This document shows, in pieces, positions 37,689 through 46,555 of a stretch of 64,000 bases of DNA; within the stretch, counting starts at the first letter, position 1, and each line of letters opens with the position of its first letter. The DNA is from Prevotella sp. (lineage in GTDB: Bacteria > Bacteroidota > Bacteroidia > Bacteroidales > Bacteroidaceae), in contig JAFUVV010000028.1 in the NCBI GenBank assembly GCA_017477435.1, positions 26,087 to 90,086 of the forward strand. The letters run 5' to 3'. The translations under genes were made by a program, and so were the position numbers. Below the pieces are notes generated by a model that searched no databases, was not told the DNA's origin, and worked only from the letters and a program-made list of their open reading frames with translations.

Positions 37689-38144
37689 ATGGCAAGCACT
37701 TTAGTAAAAATCGACATTCATCTGATTTTCCACGTCAAAAACACTGGAATAAAACTACGGGAATCTGATCTCGACCGAATATTTTCGTATATCGGTGGAA
37801 TAATAAAAGGCCAGGGGGAACTACCTATTGCAATTGGAGGTCGTCCGGATCATATTCACATTCTGACATCAATCCCCAAAACAATGTCGCTTGCTGATTT
37901 CGTCAGAGTAATAAAAGCCGAAAGTAGTAAATGGATAAAAAAAATTGCTCCATCTTATGATAGCTTTTCTTGGCAAAATGGCTATGGCGCTTTTTCCGTC
38001 AGTCCATCGATATTAGAAAAAACAACTGCTTACATAATAAATCAAGAAAAGCATCATAAAAGACTCTCATTTAAAGAAGAGTATAAAAAATTTTTAGATG
38101 CATACCACATCGAATACGACGAGCAATATGTCTTCATCGATTAA
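37689..38144 (+). CDS. IS200-like Y1 transposase (RAYT type)
   Basis: This 151-aa HUH-family transposase has the metal-binding H-x-H in RPDHIHILTSI and the single catalytic tyrosine in TTAYIINQEKHH. It also has the GYGAFSVS segment common to the Bacteroidota group and ends in EYDEQYVFID. Length is normal and no frameshift is seen. Such proteins cut single-stranded DNA at hairpins, and this one is flanked on the left by REP-like hairpins. A GTG at 37671 could start six residues earlier, but MASTLVKIDIHLIFH matches the family start. Low G+C compared with its neighbours suggests acquisition. Confidence 0.9.
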   Translation: MASTLVKIDIHLIFHVKNTGIKLRESDLDRIFSYIGGIIKGQGELPIAIGGRPDHIHILTSIPKTMSLADFVRVIKAESSKWIKKIAPSYDSFSWQNGYGAFSVSPSILEKTTAYIINQEKHHKRLSFKEEYKKFLDAYHIEYDEQYVFID

Positions 38145-38165
38145 ATACATTTGGCAGTTTGCCAA
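38145..38165. repeat. Short hairpin right of the transposase gene
   Basis: TTGGCA-GTT-TGCCAA directly follows the transposase stop. It could be the right-hand recognition hairpin of the mobile unit or a transcription terminator. Confidence 0.4.
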
Positions 38166-38185
38166 GTCATAAAACACACCCTGCC

Positions 38186-38296
38186 GCAGTATCAAGCCCA
38201 GATACTGACAGTATCAAAGCCAGATAGCGACAGTATCAAAGCCAGATAGCGACAGTATCAAGGCCATGTATTTAAAGTACAAAGGCCAGATACTAT
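38186..38296. repeat. 22-bp repeat array, copy 5 of 6, diverged AGTATC form
   Basis: Five units with the same 22-bp period are present. The central word has drifted: CAGTATCAAAGCCAGATAGC dominates in place of AGTACAAAGCCCATGTACT. The last unit keeps AAGTACAAAGGCC. The array lies between the convergent transposase and GH51 genes. Confidence 0.75.
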
Positions 38297-38384
38297 CTTC
38301 TCTTCTTTAGAAGTGTAGAGTTGAGAGTGGAGAGTGTAGAGTGATTATGGTATTCCTTTTCCGGCAAGGAATAAAAACTATTGC

Positions 38385-38419
38385 AAAAAAGTCCCAAACC
38401 TTACTTTAGATTTGGGACT
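38385..38419 (-). terminator. Rho-independent terminator after GH51
   Basis: AGTCCCAAA pairs with TTTGGGACT around a 12-nt loop. On the minus strand a run of six T follows. It lies about 60 bp after the GH51 stop. Confidence 0.85.
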
Positions 38420-38477
38420 AATTTTGTCTTATGTAGAATAAATTGCGCAGCTTATCTTCGCAGCAAGGCAGTGGCAT

Positions 38478-41400
38478 CTATTTCACCACCTGCTTCCCGC
38501 CATTAACTATGTATATGCCTTTCTTCAGCATATACTGCATCGAGTTGGCATTGCGAAGAGTGGCCACACGCCGCCCTTGCAGGTCGTACACCTCGACAGG
38601 TGCCGACGGATCGAGGGAGTCGGTGGCATGGGAGACAATGCCCGACGGATCGGAAGGACCGTAATAGGTCAGACGGAAATTATCCACACACACCCATTCG
38701 TTTGCCGAATTGTTGTTGAACTTGCGGAATCCCACCTTCAGCACGCCATCGTCGGCGACGACGATATCCTCCACGACATTCTTGTAAAGTCCGGTCTCGA
38801 AGTAGTACGCGCCGCCCCAGTTGTCGGTCACGGTGTAGTCGATACGCTCGTTAGTGCCAGGATATCCGCGATTGTCGGGCAGTAGTCCGATAGAGGTCTT
38901 TGCTCCGATGCCCGGCACCTTATCTGCCACCTCTTCCGACACAAGGGGCTGTATCAGCGTCTGATACGACTCACCCTCGCCGTTTGTCGCGAACAGCTCT
39001 GCTCCGTCGGTCTTCTGCATGCCGTTGAGATACTCCACCACCTCGTTGCCGAGCTGCGGATTGTGGCGATAGAAGCCCTGCGCGCTGAGTCGGTAGATGC
39101 CGGCAGGCATGTTTTCGAGCGACTGCGTGAGGGTGAACTCACCGGCATTGTAGGTCTCGAAGTTCATGTCGCAATACCATGTTCCATATCCTGTCACTCC
39201 ATAGCTGCCGCCATTCGTCACTATGTCCCACTTCTGGGTGGGGAATGCCAAGGCAGCATCGTAGAGATAGCGGTCGAACCCTGCGGCGTGGATGTAGTAA
39301 GTGGCATCCACGGGATTGTCGCGTGTGGCTGTTGCGAAGAGTGCGTCGCGCTCGTCTTTGGTCACAAAGCGCCACTGGTTGTTGGGGTTATCTTCGCCTG
39401 AGCAGTCGTCCTCCACCGTCCACCAGTCGGTGCCGGGGAATCCGAGCAACTTGGTTCCGTCGCCTGCATCGGTCTTCGAGATGGTGTAGGCGCCGTTACT
39501 GAGTTTCTTGAAATACCACTCCGTGCCACCTGTATCGACGTATGTGCGTGTTCCACCCGCGTAGGTTGTCGTGCCGCCCACGTCGCCCAGATACTCCAGT
39601 CCGCTGCGTATATGGGTGCGAATCTTATACCCTTCGCCGCTCGACTCTATTGTTGCCAGCTGTGCGGCAAAGCCCACTGCTGCATGGGTGCCAAATTCAG
39701 AACCGCCCACCAGATAGCGCTGTGCGCCGATATTATAGAGGTAGTATTGCCCTCCATCCTGGGGATCTGTGCCTGTGAACACGTCGGGTTGCTTGTCGGC
39801 GGCATTCAACTTGCGTCCGTCGCGAATTGCTGCAAGGGTAAGTGCAAGTTCTATCGATGTTGTTCCGTTCTCGAGAAAATCGCGCGCCTCGGTCACATCG
39901 CAGCCTTCCTCCTCAGCCAGTTCAACCGTCTTGCGCAGTATGGTCACATCAATGCTCTTTGCTTTCTCCAAAGCATCGCGGAGTGCCTCGAGTGCCTTTT
40001 CCTGTTCTTCGTAAGGAGTGGCTTCGGTGACGCCCTTAGCCGTATCGACGGCATCTTGAAGGTTGTTCCACAGAATGGTGGTTATCTTCTCCTCGTCGAT
40101 TCCCTCTGCATCTTTCAGCAGCTCTGCTATTTCCTCCAAAAGGCTGGCCATGGTAACATCGGCGACCTTCAGCCGCAGTATGTTTATCGAATAGGGCTTT
40201 GCCGTGAAGTCGATAGTGCCATCGGCATTGACGGTCACTGTTTCCTCATGCGGCACTATGTTCTCGGGCGAAGTCAACGAGTTCTCGTCGGTACCCGATG
40301 CACTGTTCATCACCTGTGCCGTTCCTTCCACTGCCCTACCATTGTCGAATGTCAGGTGTGCATCCACAGCATCGGCATGTGGGTTGACCATCTTCACAAA
40401 GAAGTCGCCAGTATCGTCGGTGATATTCGACGACACATAGAGCGAGCGGCTCACAGGGTCTTGCATGTAGAAGTCGAAGAGCAGCTGGCCGTCGAGATAG
40501 CACTGCACATGGAATCCTTCTTTCACGATACGTATGTCGTACTCTTGTCCTACATTCACGCTTCCCGACATTATACCCAAGTTAGTCTTGGTGCCGTTGA
40601 TGTTCTGCTCAATGCCATGCGACACATTGCCCCATCCTCCTATGGCAAACCATGTATAGTTGTTCTCATCCTCAAAGTCGAATGGAATAAGGAAGCCCTC
40701 GGCACCGCTCCGTTTCTTTGCCTTCAGCGTGTAAATCATGTTTTCGGTGTTGATGGCGTTCTTCAGTGTGTAGGTGCTTCGTGTGCCTGAAGCTGTGTTG
40801 TTTACCACCTTTCCGTCTTCCACCGTCCACTGTCCGGCTTCGTTTTTCCAGTCGTCGGCTGTTGTGGTGTTGCCATCGAAGAGCACATTGCCCTCGAGGT
40901 CGGTCACCTTGATGTCGTAGAACTCCGACGATGTTGACCATGTTGCCACGCCGAGCGAACGCTGGCTGTTCATATTGTTCTGCTCCTTCCACTTCACGTT
41001 CTGCTTACCTATGTTGTTGCCGTACATCACCTGTGCATAGTAGGATGGTGTGCCCACTGCCGTTGCGGCATTGTGATAAATCATTGCCGGCCATTTGTTG
41101 TCGGACAGATGAGCGAAAGGCTCACTGAAACTGAGCATCTGCACCATGTCGGAGTTGTTCTCCGCGCCACACATGAAGATGGCTTCACCCAGTGCTGCGT
41201 TCATATTTCCAAGCGTTCCCTTGTTGGTATAAGCCGCCCATTCGCCCACGTACACCTTCGGCTCGGTGCGCGAATAGTTGTCGAAGTGATTGTAAGAGCC
41301 CATAAACCATGCCGGAGAGCGATAGTAATGCTCGTCCACAAGATCGACAGGATGCAGGAGTCCCCACTTCGGGAAGTCGATGCCCCACACGGGGTCGTTT

Positions 41401-42563
41401 CCTATGCAGATAATCTCGGGATACTTCTCCTTGATGGCGTTGTAGAATTGTATATATCTTTCGGCATAGTGGTCGAAGGTGTAGTTCTCGTTACCGATTT
41501 CGATATACTTCAGTCCGAATGGCTCTGGGTGTCCTGCTGCGGCACGCTTGCTACCCCACTCCGTCGATGGGTCGCCGTTGCAGTATTCTATCAGGTCGAG
41601 CGTCTCTTGTATGTATTCGCCGATGTCCTGATAGTCGTGGGTCCAATCGTGGCCCAGACCGATGTTGACAACATACATCGGAGCGGCGCCGATGTCCTCG
41701 CAATAGAGCAGATACTCGTAGATGCCCTGGCCGTTGGTGACGGTATATCCCCACTTACTGTTCCACAGTGGTATGCGCTCCTCTTGCGGTCCGACTGAGT
41801 TTTTCCACAGATAGCGGCAGTCGCTGTTGCGGCTCCACGTGCCTTCTATGTAGCATCCGCCGGGGAATCGCATGAACTTGGGCTGGATGTCGGCGAGCAT
41901 CTGTGCCATATCGCGGCGCATTCCGTTCTCGCGGTCCTTGAAGGTAGGTGGGAAGAGACTCACCATGTCGAGCATCACCTCGGCCTCGCCGTCGAAGATA
42001 AGGTCGAAAAATCCGGTGGTACTTGTCGCCGTCGATGTTATCGTGGCTTTGTATTGCTTCCACTCGGTGGTCGTCTCAACCTCGATAGGTGTCGCACCTA
42101 TTTCCTTTCGGCGGTTGTTTATCAGCTTTGCGGTGACGGTGCCTTTCCAATTGTTGTCGCTCCTTATCCAGAACGACAGTTTGTAGTCGGTGTTCTCTTC
42201 GTAGCTGATGCCGAAGAAACCGCTGTTGCGTATGCCGTCGCCATCGGCTGTCGTCGTCACCTTCAAGGCATGCTCCTGCACGGTGTTCATCATATTCTCG
42301 CTGGTCAGGCTAATCGTAGCCGAGCCCACCTTGCTCCAGTTCTCCGCCGACGAAGCATTGTCTTCGAACGAGCGGTTGCGTATCTTCTCGCCATAGAGGC
42401 CGCCATCGCCGGCGTGACTGAGCTCTTCGAAAAAGATTCCATAGTAGTCGTCGTTGATCATCGGACCACGCAAACCGAGATTGAACTTCAATCCCACCTG
42501 CGCCATGCTTAGCATCGGAACAAACAGTCCCACAGCTAATAAAGAAATAATCCTTGCTTTCAT
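38478..42563 (-). CDS. Multimodular GH51 alpha-L-arabinofuranosidase with type IX secretion tail
   Basis: This 1361-aa secreted enzyme removes alpha-L-arabinofuranose. After the signal peptide (MKARIISLLAVGLFVPMLSMA) the GH51 barrel begins. A CBM4-like beta domain is inserted at about residues 70-205. The acid/base is E359 in IEIGNENYTF and the nucleophile E441 in VYVGEWAAYT. A beta domain near residues 600-730 follows. A helical segment with LEEIAELLKDAEG and EEQEKALEALRDALEKAKS comes next. Then there is a YYLYNIGAQRYLVGGSEFGT module and a galactose-binding-like module (IYRLSAQGFYR). The end, KKGIYIVNGGKQVVK, is a type IX tail. The last modules match the 846-aa protein at 26353-28893. The ATG at 42563 begins the signal peptide. 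Confidence 0.92.
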   Translation of the reverse strand: MKARIISLLAVGLFVPMLSMAQVGLKFNLGLRGPMINDDYYGIFFEELSHAGDGGLYGEKIRNRSFEDNASSAENWSKVGSATISLTSENMMNTVQEHALKVTTTADGDGIRNSGFFGISYEENTDYKLSFWIRSDNNWKGTVTAKLINNRRKEIGATPIEVETTTEWKQYKATITSTATSTTGFFDLIFDGEAEVMLDMVSLFPPTFKDRENGMRRDMAQMLADIQPKFMRFPGGCYIEGTWSRNSDCRYLWKNSVGPQEERIPLWNSKWGYTVTNGQGIYEYLLYCEDIGAAPMYVVNIGLGHDWTHDYQDIGEYIQETLDLIEYCNGDPSTEWGSKRAAAGHPEPFGLKYIEIGNENYTFDHYAERYIQFYNAIKEKYPEIICIGNDPVWGIDFPKWGLLHPVDLVDEHYYRSPAWFMGSYNHFDNYSRTEPKVYVGEWAAYTNKGTLGNMNAALGEAIFMCGAENNSDMVQMLSFSEPFAHLSDNKWPAMIYHNAATAVGTPSYYAQVMYGNNIGKQNVKWKEQNNMNSQRSLGVATWSTSSEFYDIKVTDLEGNVLFDGNTTTADDWKNEAGQWTVEDGKVVNNTASGTRSTYTLKNAINTENMIYTLKAKKRSGAEGFLIPFDFEDENNYTWFAIGGWGNVSHGIEQNINGTKTNLGIMSGSVNVGQEYDIRIVKEGFHVQCYLDGQLLFDFYMQDPVSRSLYVSSNITDDTGDFFVKMVNPHADAVDAHLTFDNGRAVEGTAQVMNSASGTDENSLTSPENIVPHEETVTVNADGTIDFTAKPYSINILRLKVADVTMASLLEEIAELLKDAEGIDEEKITTILWNNLQDAVDTAKGVTEATPYEEQEKALEALRDALEKAKSIDVTILRKTVELAEEEGCDVTEARDFLENGTTSIELALTLAAIRDGRKLNAADKQPDVFTGTDPQDGGQYYLYNIGAQRYLVGGSEFGTHAAVGFAAQLATIESSGEGYKIRTHIRSGLEYLGDVGGTTTYAGGTRTYVDTGGTEWYFKKLSNGAYTISKTDAGDGTKLLGFPGTDWWTVEDDCSGEDNPNNQWRFVTKDERDALFATATRDNPVDATYYIHAAGFDRYLYDAALAFPTQKWDIVTNGGSYGVTGYGTWYCDMNFETYNAGEFTLTQSLENMPAGIYRLSAQGFYRHNPQLGNEVVEYLNGMQKTDGAELFATNGEGESYQTLIQPLVSEEVADKVPGIGAKTSIGLLPDNRGYPGTNERIDYTVTDNWGGAYYFETGLYKNVVEDIVVADDGVLKVGFRKFNNNSANEWVCVDNFRLTYYGPSDPSGIVSHATDSLDPSAPVEVYDLQGRRVATLRNANSMQYMLKKGIYIVNGGKQVVK

Positions 42564-42618
42564 GTCTGTAGTAAATTTGTCATGTATCAAATTTTAGATT
42601 TTTTTGACTTATCACATG

Positions 42619-42650
42619 CAAATATAAGAAAAAAAAACATATATGACAAA
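42619..42650 (-). promoter_or_regulatory. Promoter for GH51
   Basis: On the minus strand TATATTTG (42619-42626) lies exactly 20 nt after TTTG (42647-42650), a full consensus match. The leader is about 50 nt. Confidence 0.75.
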
Positions 42651-42696
42651 GAATTAGGAATAAAATCTTTAACGGAATCAAGGTATTCCATGCTCT

Positions 42697-42787
42697 GTAG
42701 TATCTGGCCCATGTACTGAGAGTACAAAAGCCATGTACTGGCAGTATCAAGCCCATGTACCGAGAGTATCAAAGCCAGACAGCGACC
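42697..42787. repeat. 22-bp repeat array, copy 6 of 6, mixed form
   Basis: Four units are present in which AGTACA and AGTATC words alternate, so the array is intermediate between the classical and diverged forms. It lies upstream of the GH51 promoter. Confidence 0.8.
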
Positions 42788-42806
42788 TTACAAATTCCAC
42801 AGATTA

Positions 42807-43346
42807 CTTTTTCTACTACCACAGATTTACTTTTTTACTACTTCCACAGATTTACTTTTTTACTACTTCCACAGATTTACTTTTTTTACTACCACAGATT
42901 ACGCTGATTAAACAGATTTTCTCTACCACAGAATACTACTACCACAGATTACGCTGATTAAACAGATTTAAGATTCACACACCTCCCACATGATTTCACA
43001 GATTTTCTCTACCACAGAATACTACTACCACAGATTACGCTGATTAAACAGATTTAAGATTCACACACCTCCCACTTGATTTCACTGATTTTCTCTACCA
43101 CAGAGTACTACTACCACAGATTACGCAGATTAAGCAGATTTAAGATTCACACACCTCCCACATGATTTCACAGATTCGAGCAGAATGAAATCTGTGAAAT
43201 CCTTAAAAATATTACTTAAATAATAATCTGTTTAATCTGAGAAATCTGTGGTAGAAAAGAAAATCTGTGGTAAATAATAATATATGGTGGAAAAATCTGT
43301 TTAATCTGCGAAATCTGTGGTAGTAGAAAAAAATCTGTAGTGGAAA
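42807..43346. repeat. CACAGATT repeat field with direct and inverted copies
   Basis: Four copies of TTCCACAGATTTACTTTTTT-like units (42812-42890) come first. About three copies of an 86-bp unit beginning ACCACAGATTACGCTGATTA follow. Two inverted copies (AATCTGTTTAATCTG...) lie at 43226-43254 and 43294-43323. A hairpin GATTTCACAGATT...AAATCTGTGAAATC sits at 43168-43200. No gene is present in 42564-43425. Confidence 0.85.
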
Positions 43347-43370
43347 CAATCCGTGGTGATATACGAAAAT

Positions 43371-43400
43371 GAGGACGTGTCATGTTTCTGACACGTCCTC
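43371..43400 (-). terminator. Terminator after GH127, end of the core operon
   Basis: GAGGACGTGTCA and TGACACGTCCTC form a perfect 12-bp stem around TGTTTC, 26 bp after the GH127 stop. On the minus strand it is followed by ATTTTCG. Confidence 0.85.
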
Positions 43401-43425
43401 ATCTTGTTGCGTTATCTCTGTGGTT

Positions 43426-45477
43426 CTATTCCTTCGTGGTGGGGAATGCCGATATGCGCAGTCGGGCAGCACCCATTGGCACGAGCGTCACTTCCTCGAG
43501 CTTGTCGCCCTTGGGCGCGTTCTCGTCGGGGAGAATTCCGCACAGTCCATAGTTGTCTATCTTCCACGATGGCACGCGGCGAGCCTTTGCACGGAACTCG
43601 ATGGGCACGCTGTCGAGAGTGAACGGGAAGTTGTCGGCCGGCCACTGGCGGACGACCATGTCGAGGTCGAGCGTCTTGCCGTCGGCACCGAGATAGAGGG
43701 CATAGTTCCACGGCGAGTCGGGATAGATCTCCGTGGTGGGCCACTTCGAGGCGTCGGCAGTCTTCTGCCAGTGGCTGTCGCCGATGGCGGTCTCCTTGCT
43801 GTCGCGTGTCACATAGCGCTCCTTTATCTTCAACGAAAGGGTCAGCGGGCCATAGTCGACGCTCACGCTGTTCTTGTTCACTGCCCAGCGACGCATACTG
43901 AGCGACATGGGCAAGCGCAGGCTCACCTTGTCGCCGTTCTTCCATGTGCGGTTGATGCACACATACTTTCCGCTGACAGTCTCCACATCGGCGCGACGCC
44001 CATTGATGCTCACCTCAGCATCATGCGTCCACGACGGGATGCGCAGATACATCGGGAACGAGGCCTTGCCCTTCATCGTGACGGTGAAGTCGATGGCATC
44101 GGAGAAGGGATAGTTGGTCGTCTCGGTGAGAGTGATCTCCTTCTCGTCGGCCACTTTCACCTTCGCCTCGCACGCAGCATAGAGGGCGATGCCCACGCCG
44201 TTGTCGGGAGTAGCCATGACGAGATGCTCGGCATAGTACGGCCAGCCCTGAGCATGGTTGTGCTGACAGCAGCGGCTGCTGAATGGATTCATAGAGAGGA
44301 ACGGGCCGGCATTCTGTATGCCCGGGGCATGGTTCTTCGAATCGCTGAGCACCATGTTTGGCGACGTGATATAGCGCAGGGCCTTAAAGTCGGGCATGAC
44401 GGCTGCAGGATAGGTGTTGAACGCCACATCCTCGCAGTTGTCTGCCCAATAGGTGTCGCCTGTGAAGCGCAGGAGAATCTCGTCGCTTGCCATCTGCTCA
44501 ACCATACCGCATGTCTCCACGCCTTGGCGTGGGTCGATATAGCCGAGCCGGCAGTTCTCGTCGCCGCCGAACATGCCTCCAGGCACCTGTCCGAAGGTGC
44601 GGCGGATGAGCTGCTGGTTGTTGTATGTGGCACGCAAGTGGTCTTCGTTGCCGGTGAGCATGTAGAATGTGGCCGGCTCGCGGAAGCACTCGGCGATGTT
44701 CACGTTGTGCCAGTTGGGAAGATTGGTGTCCTGACACCAGTTGGCGGTGTTGTGATGCACCTTCTTCGCGAGGTCGAGCAGGAACTTTTCGCCCGTGCGG
44801 TTGTAGAGCCACAGCACGGTGTATAGGTTGTCGCCGCCACGGCTGTTCTCCCAGTAGTCCTCGAGGAACTGGTCGTCGGGGATGGAGAGCTGATAGCGGA
44901 AATACTCGGTCATGAGCTTTATCACCCTCTCATCGCCGGTATACTCGTAGTACGACTGCAGGGTTGTGAGCATGATCATCTGTGCCCACAGCTCGCGCTT
45001 ACCGTTGCGCATGTTCACCGGACCGAACGAGCCGTCCTCTTTCTGTCCCTTGAACACGGCCTCGATCCACGTGCGTGTCTCGTTGAGCATTGCCTCGTCG
45101 CCGAGGATGTAAGCCAGGTCGCTATATCCCTTCAGCCAGTAGGGCACTTCCTCCCATCCGTGGTCGCCACCGGCAGCAAGCCAGGCATTGTTCTCCTTGT
45201 CGAGCCATGCCGATATCTCTCCGAGATGTCCTGTCAGTCCGTCGCGCTGCAACTCGAGGTAGCGGCGCACCCATCCCTGGGGCTTGATGCTGCCCACGGG
45301 AAGCTTGAGGAATGCCGACTGGCGGAGCGGACGGAGACCGTTCACATAGTTCACACTCTTGGCATCGAGGGCCGGATGGTCGACAACTGTGACCTCACCG
45401 CCCTGAGCAAAAATGCTACCGGCCCAAAACAGAGCCGGTAGCATTAACGCTAATATAGAAATTCTATATTTATTCAT
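43426..45477 (-). CDS. GH127 beta-L-arabinofuranosidase
   Basis: This 683-aa secreted enzyme (signal peptide ending SIFAQ) belongs to the DUF1680/GH127 group, zinc enzymes with a cysteine nucleophile. The expected ligand set is present: E321 and C323 in VETCGM, and the pair C403-C404 in SSRCCQHNHAQG. One cysteine of the pair would be the nucleophile, as in bifidobacterial HypBA1. Family members remove beta-L-arabinofuranose, for example from hydroxyproline-linked arabinosides or rhamnogalacturonan II. It is the last gene of the core operon, 29 bp after the DUF4973-type lipoprotein gene, so it is tied to SusC/SusD uptake. Substrate is inferred. Confidence 0.92.
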   Translation of the reverse strand: MNKYRISILALMLPALFWAGSIFAQGGEVTVVDHPALDAKSVNYVNGLRPLRQSAFLKLPVGSIKPQGWVRRYLELQRDGLTGHLGEISAWLDKENNAWLAAGGDHGWEEVPYWLKGYSDLAYILGDEAMLNETRTWIEAVFKGQKEDGSFGPVNMRNGKRELWAQMIMLTTLQSYYEYTGDERVIKLMTEYFRYQLSIPDDQFLEDYWENSRGGDNLYTVLWLYNRTGEKFLLDLAKKVHHNTANWCQDTNLPNWHNVNIAECFREPATFYMLTGNEDHLRATYNNQQLIRRTFGQVPGGMFGGDENCRLGYIDPRQGVETCGMVEQMASDEILLRFTGDTYWADNCEDVAFNTYPAAVMPDFKALRYITSPNMVLSDSKNHAPGIQNAGPFLSMNPFSSRCCQHNHAQGWPYYAEHLVMATPDNGVGIALYAACEAKVKVADEKEITLTETTNYPFSDAIDFTVTMKGKASFPMYLRIPSWTHDAEVSINGRRADVETVSGKYVCINRTWKNGDKVSLRLPMSLSMRRWAVNKNSVSVDYGPLTLSLKIKERYVTRDSKETAIGDSHWQKTADASKWPTTEIYPDSPWNYALYLGADGKTLDLDMVVRQWPADNFPFTLDSVPIEFRAKARRVPSWKIDNYGLCGILPDENAPKGDKLEEVTLVPMGAARLRISAFPTTKE

Positions 45478-45506
45478 TTCTCAACATGTTACATTCTTAA
45501 AACAGA

Positions 45507-46541
45507 TTACCACTCGATAGCCTGATCCTCGTTCGGGATCTGAGTGTTGATTGGACGCTCGAGGGTTACAGAACCCGACACGTTGTACTCAAACTCTGTA
45601 TTGACTGCCGATGTGTAGTCGGTGAAGTTGTAATTGATGTTGTTGATGATGATGTAGTGGTGGAGCAGATACGGACGCACCTCGTCGTACTGTTCGTACA
45701 CTGAGAACTCAGCGTCGTTATTCACCACGAGCTTCATTGCGGGGTTGTCGGTATAAATATCTACCTTACCACGGTTTCCGTCGCCCTCAGGCTCAAACTT
45801 GAAGTACACCTTGTAGTTCTTACGGTCGAGGCGATCCTCGTCGATACGGATACCTGCATAGAAGAACACTGTGTTCTCGTCAACCACATAAGCGCGTGTT
45901 TGCTCACCACCGATACCGTCCTCGATGTTTGTCGTACGAGCCATCTTCAGCGTTGTAGCCGAGTAGTTACCCGAATAGTTGTTGAACGGGAACACACGGA
46001 GCAATGCCTTAGAATAGTTCTTACGTGGGTGAGGAGTATAGCCGTATGAAGGGTTGTTCTTCACCTCGAGAGGGAGAACCCACTTCTCCGACATGTCGAT
46101 GCCGTTGAAGTCGAAGCGGATGTCGAGCAACGAGATGTCGTTGCCAGGAGTGAGGTTCACTGTCTCTGGGAATGTGGCATATTGCTCCATATTCACATAG
46201 TACAGGTCCTTACGCTGGCTGAAACGCTCATAGTTCAACTGTGCAAGTGTGTCGGGGTCAACGCCTACATGCACTGCGATGTTGTTCTCGTTGTGGTTAG
46301 AACCGCTGACAATCACTGGGAGCTGATAGCTCGACAGACCTTCGCCATAGATATTTGAGCCATCATCAGCATGACGACTGAAAGGAACATACACATCGGT
46401 TACGCCAAGGTCGTTGAGCGGAGCCTTGAAACTGATATACTGCGTATACTGTTCTTCTTTCCACTCATCGTTACAAGACGTTGTCAGGATGAGCACTCCG
46501 AACAGGGCAGCCATGAAAATTGATATATGTTTCATAGTCAT
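45507..46541 (-). CDS. Surface glycan-binding lipoprotein, DUF1735/DUF4973 type
   Basis: This 344-aa lipoprotein (lipobox LTTSC, cysteine near residue 23) opens with YISFKAPLNDLGVTDVYVPF, the typical start of the DUF1735-type beta-sandwich that follows SusD genes. VLPLEVKNNPSYGY near residue 155 ends that domain. The C-terminal half (NYSGNYSATTLKM onwards) resembles DUF4973. Such proteins bind glycans on the cell surface and help SusC/SusD. It lies 14 bp after susD and 29 bp before the GH127 gene. The sequence starts MTM, and either methionine may be used. The ligand is unknown. Confidence 0.8.
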   Translation of the reverse strand: MTMKHISIFMAALFGVLILTTSCNDEWKEEQYTQYISFKAPLNDLGVTDVYVPFSRHADDGSNIYGEGLSSYQLPVIVSGSNHNENNIAVHVGVDPDTLAQLNYERFSQRKDLYYVNMEQYATFPETVNLTPGNDISLLDIRFDFNGIDMSEKWVLPLEVKNNPSYGYTPHPRKNYSKALLRVFPFNNYSGNYSATTLKMARTTNIEDGIGGEQTRAYVVDENTVFFYAGIRIDEDRLDRKNYKVYFKFEPEGDGNRGKVDIYTDNPAMKLVVNNDAEFSVYEQYDEVRPYLLHHYIIINNINYNFTDYTSAVNTEFEYNVSGSVTLERPINTQIPNEDQAIEW

Positions 46542-46555
46542 TTCGTATTATGAGA

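Noticed and set aside
43369-44826. 485-aa plus-strand frame opposite GH127
   Set aside because: Antisense of GH127, whose zinc and nucleophile residues are intact. The frame also begins inside the operon terminator.
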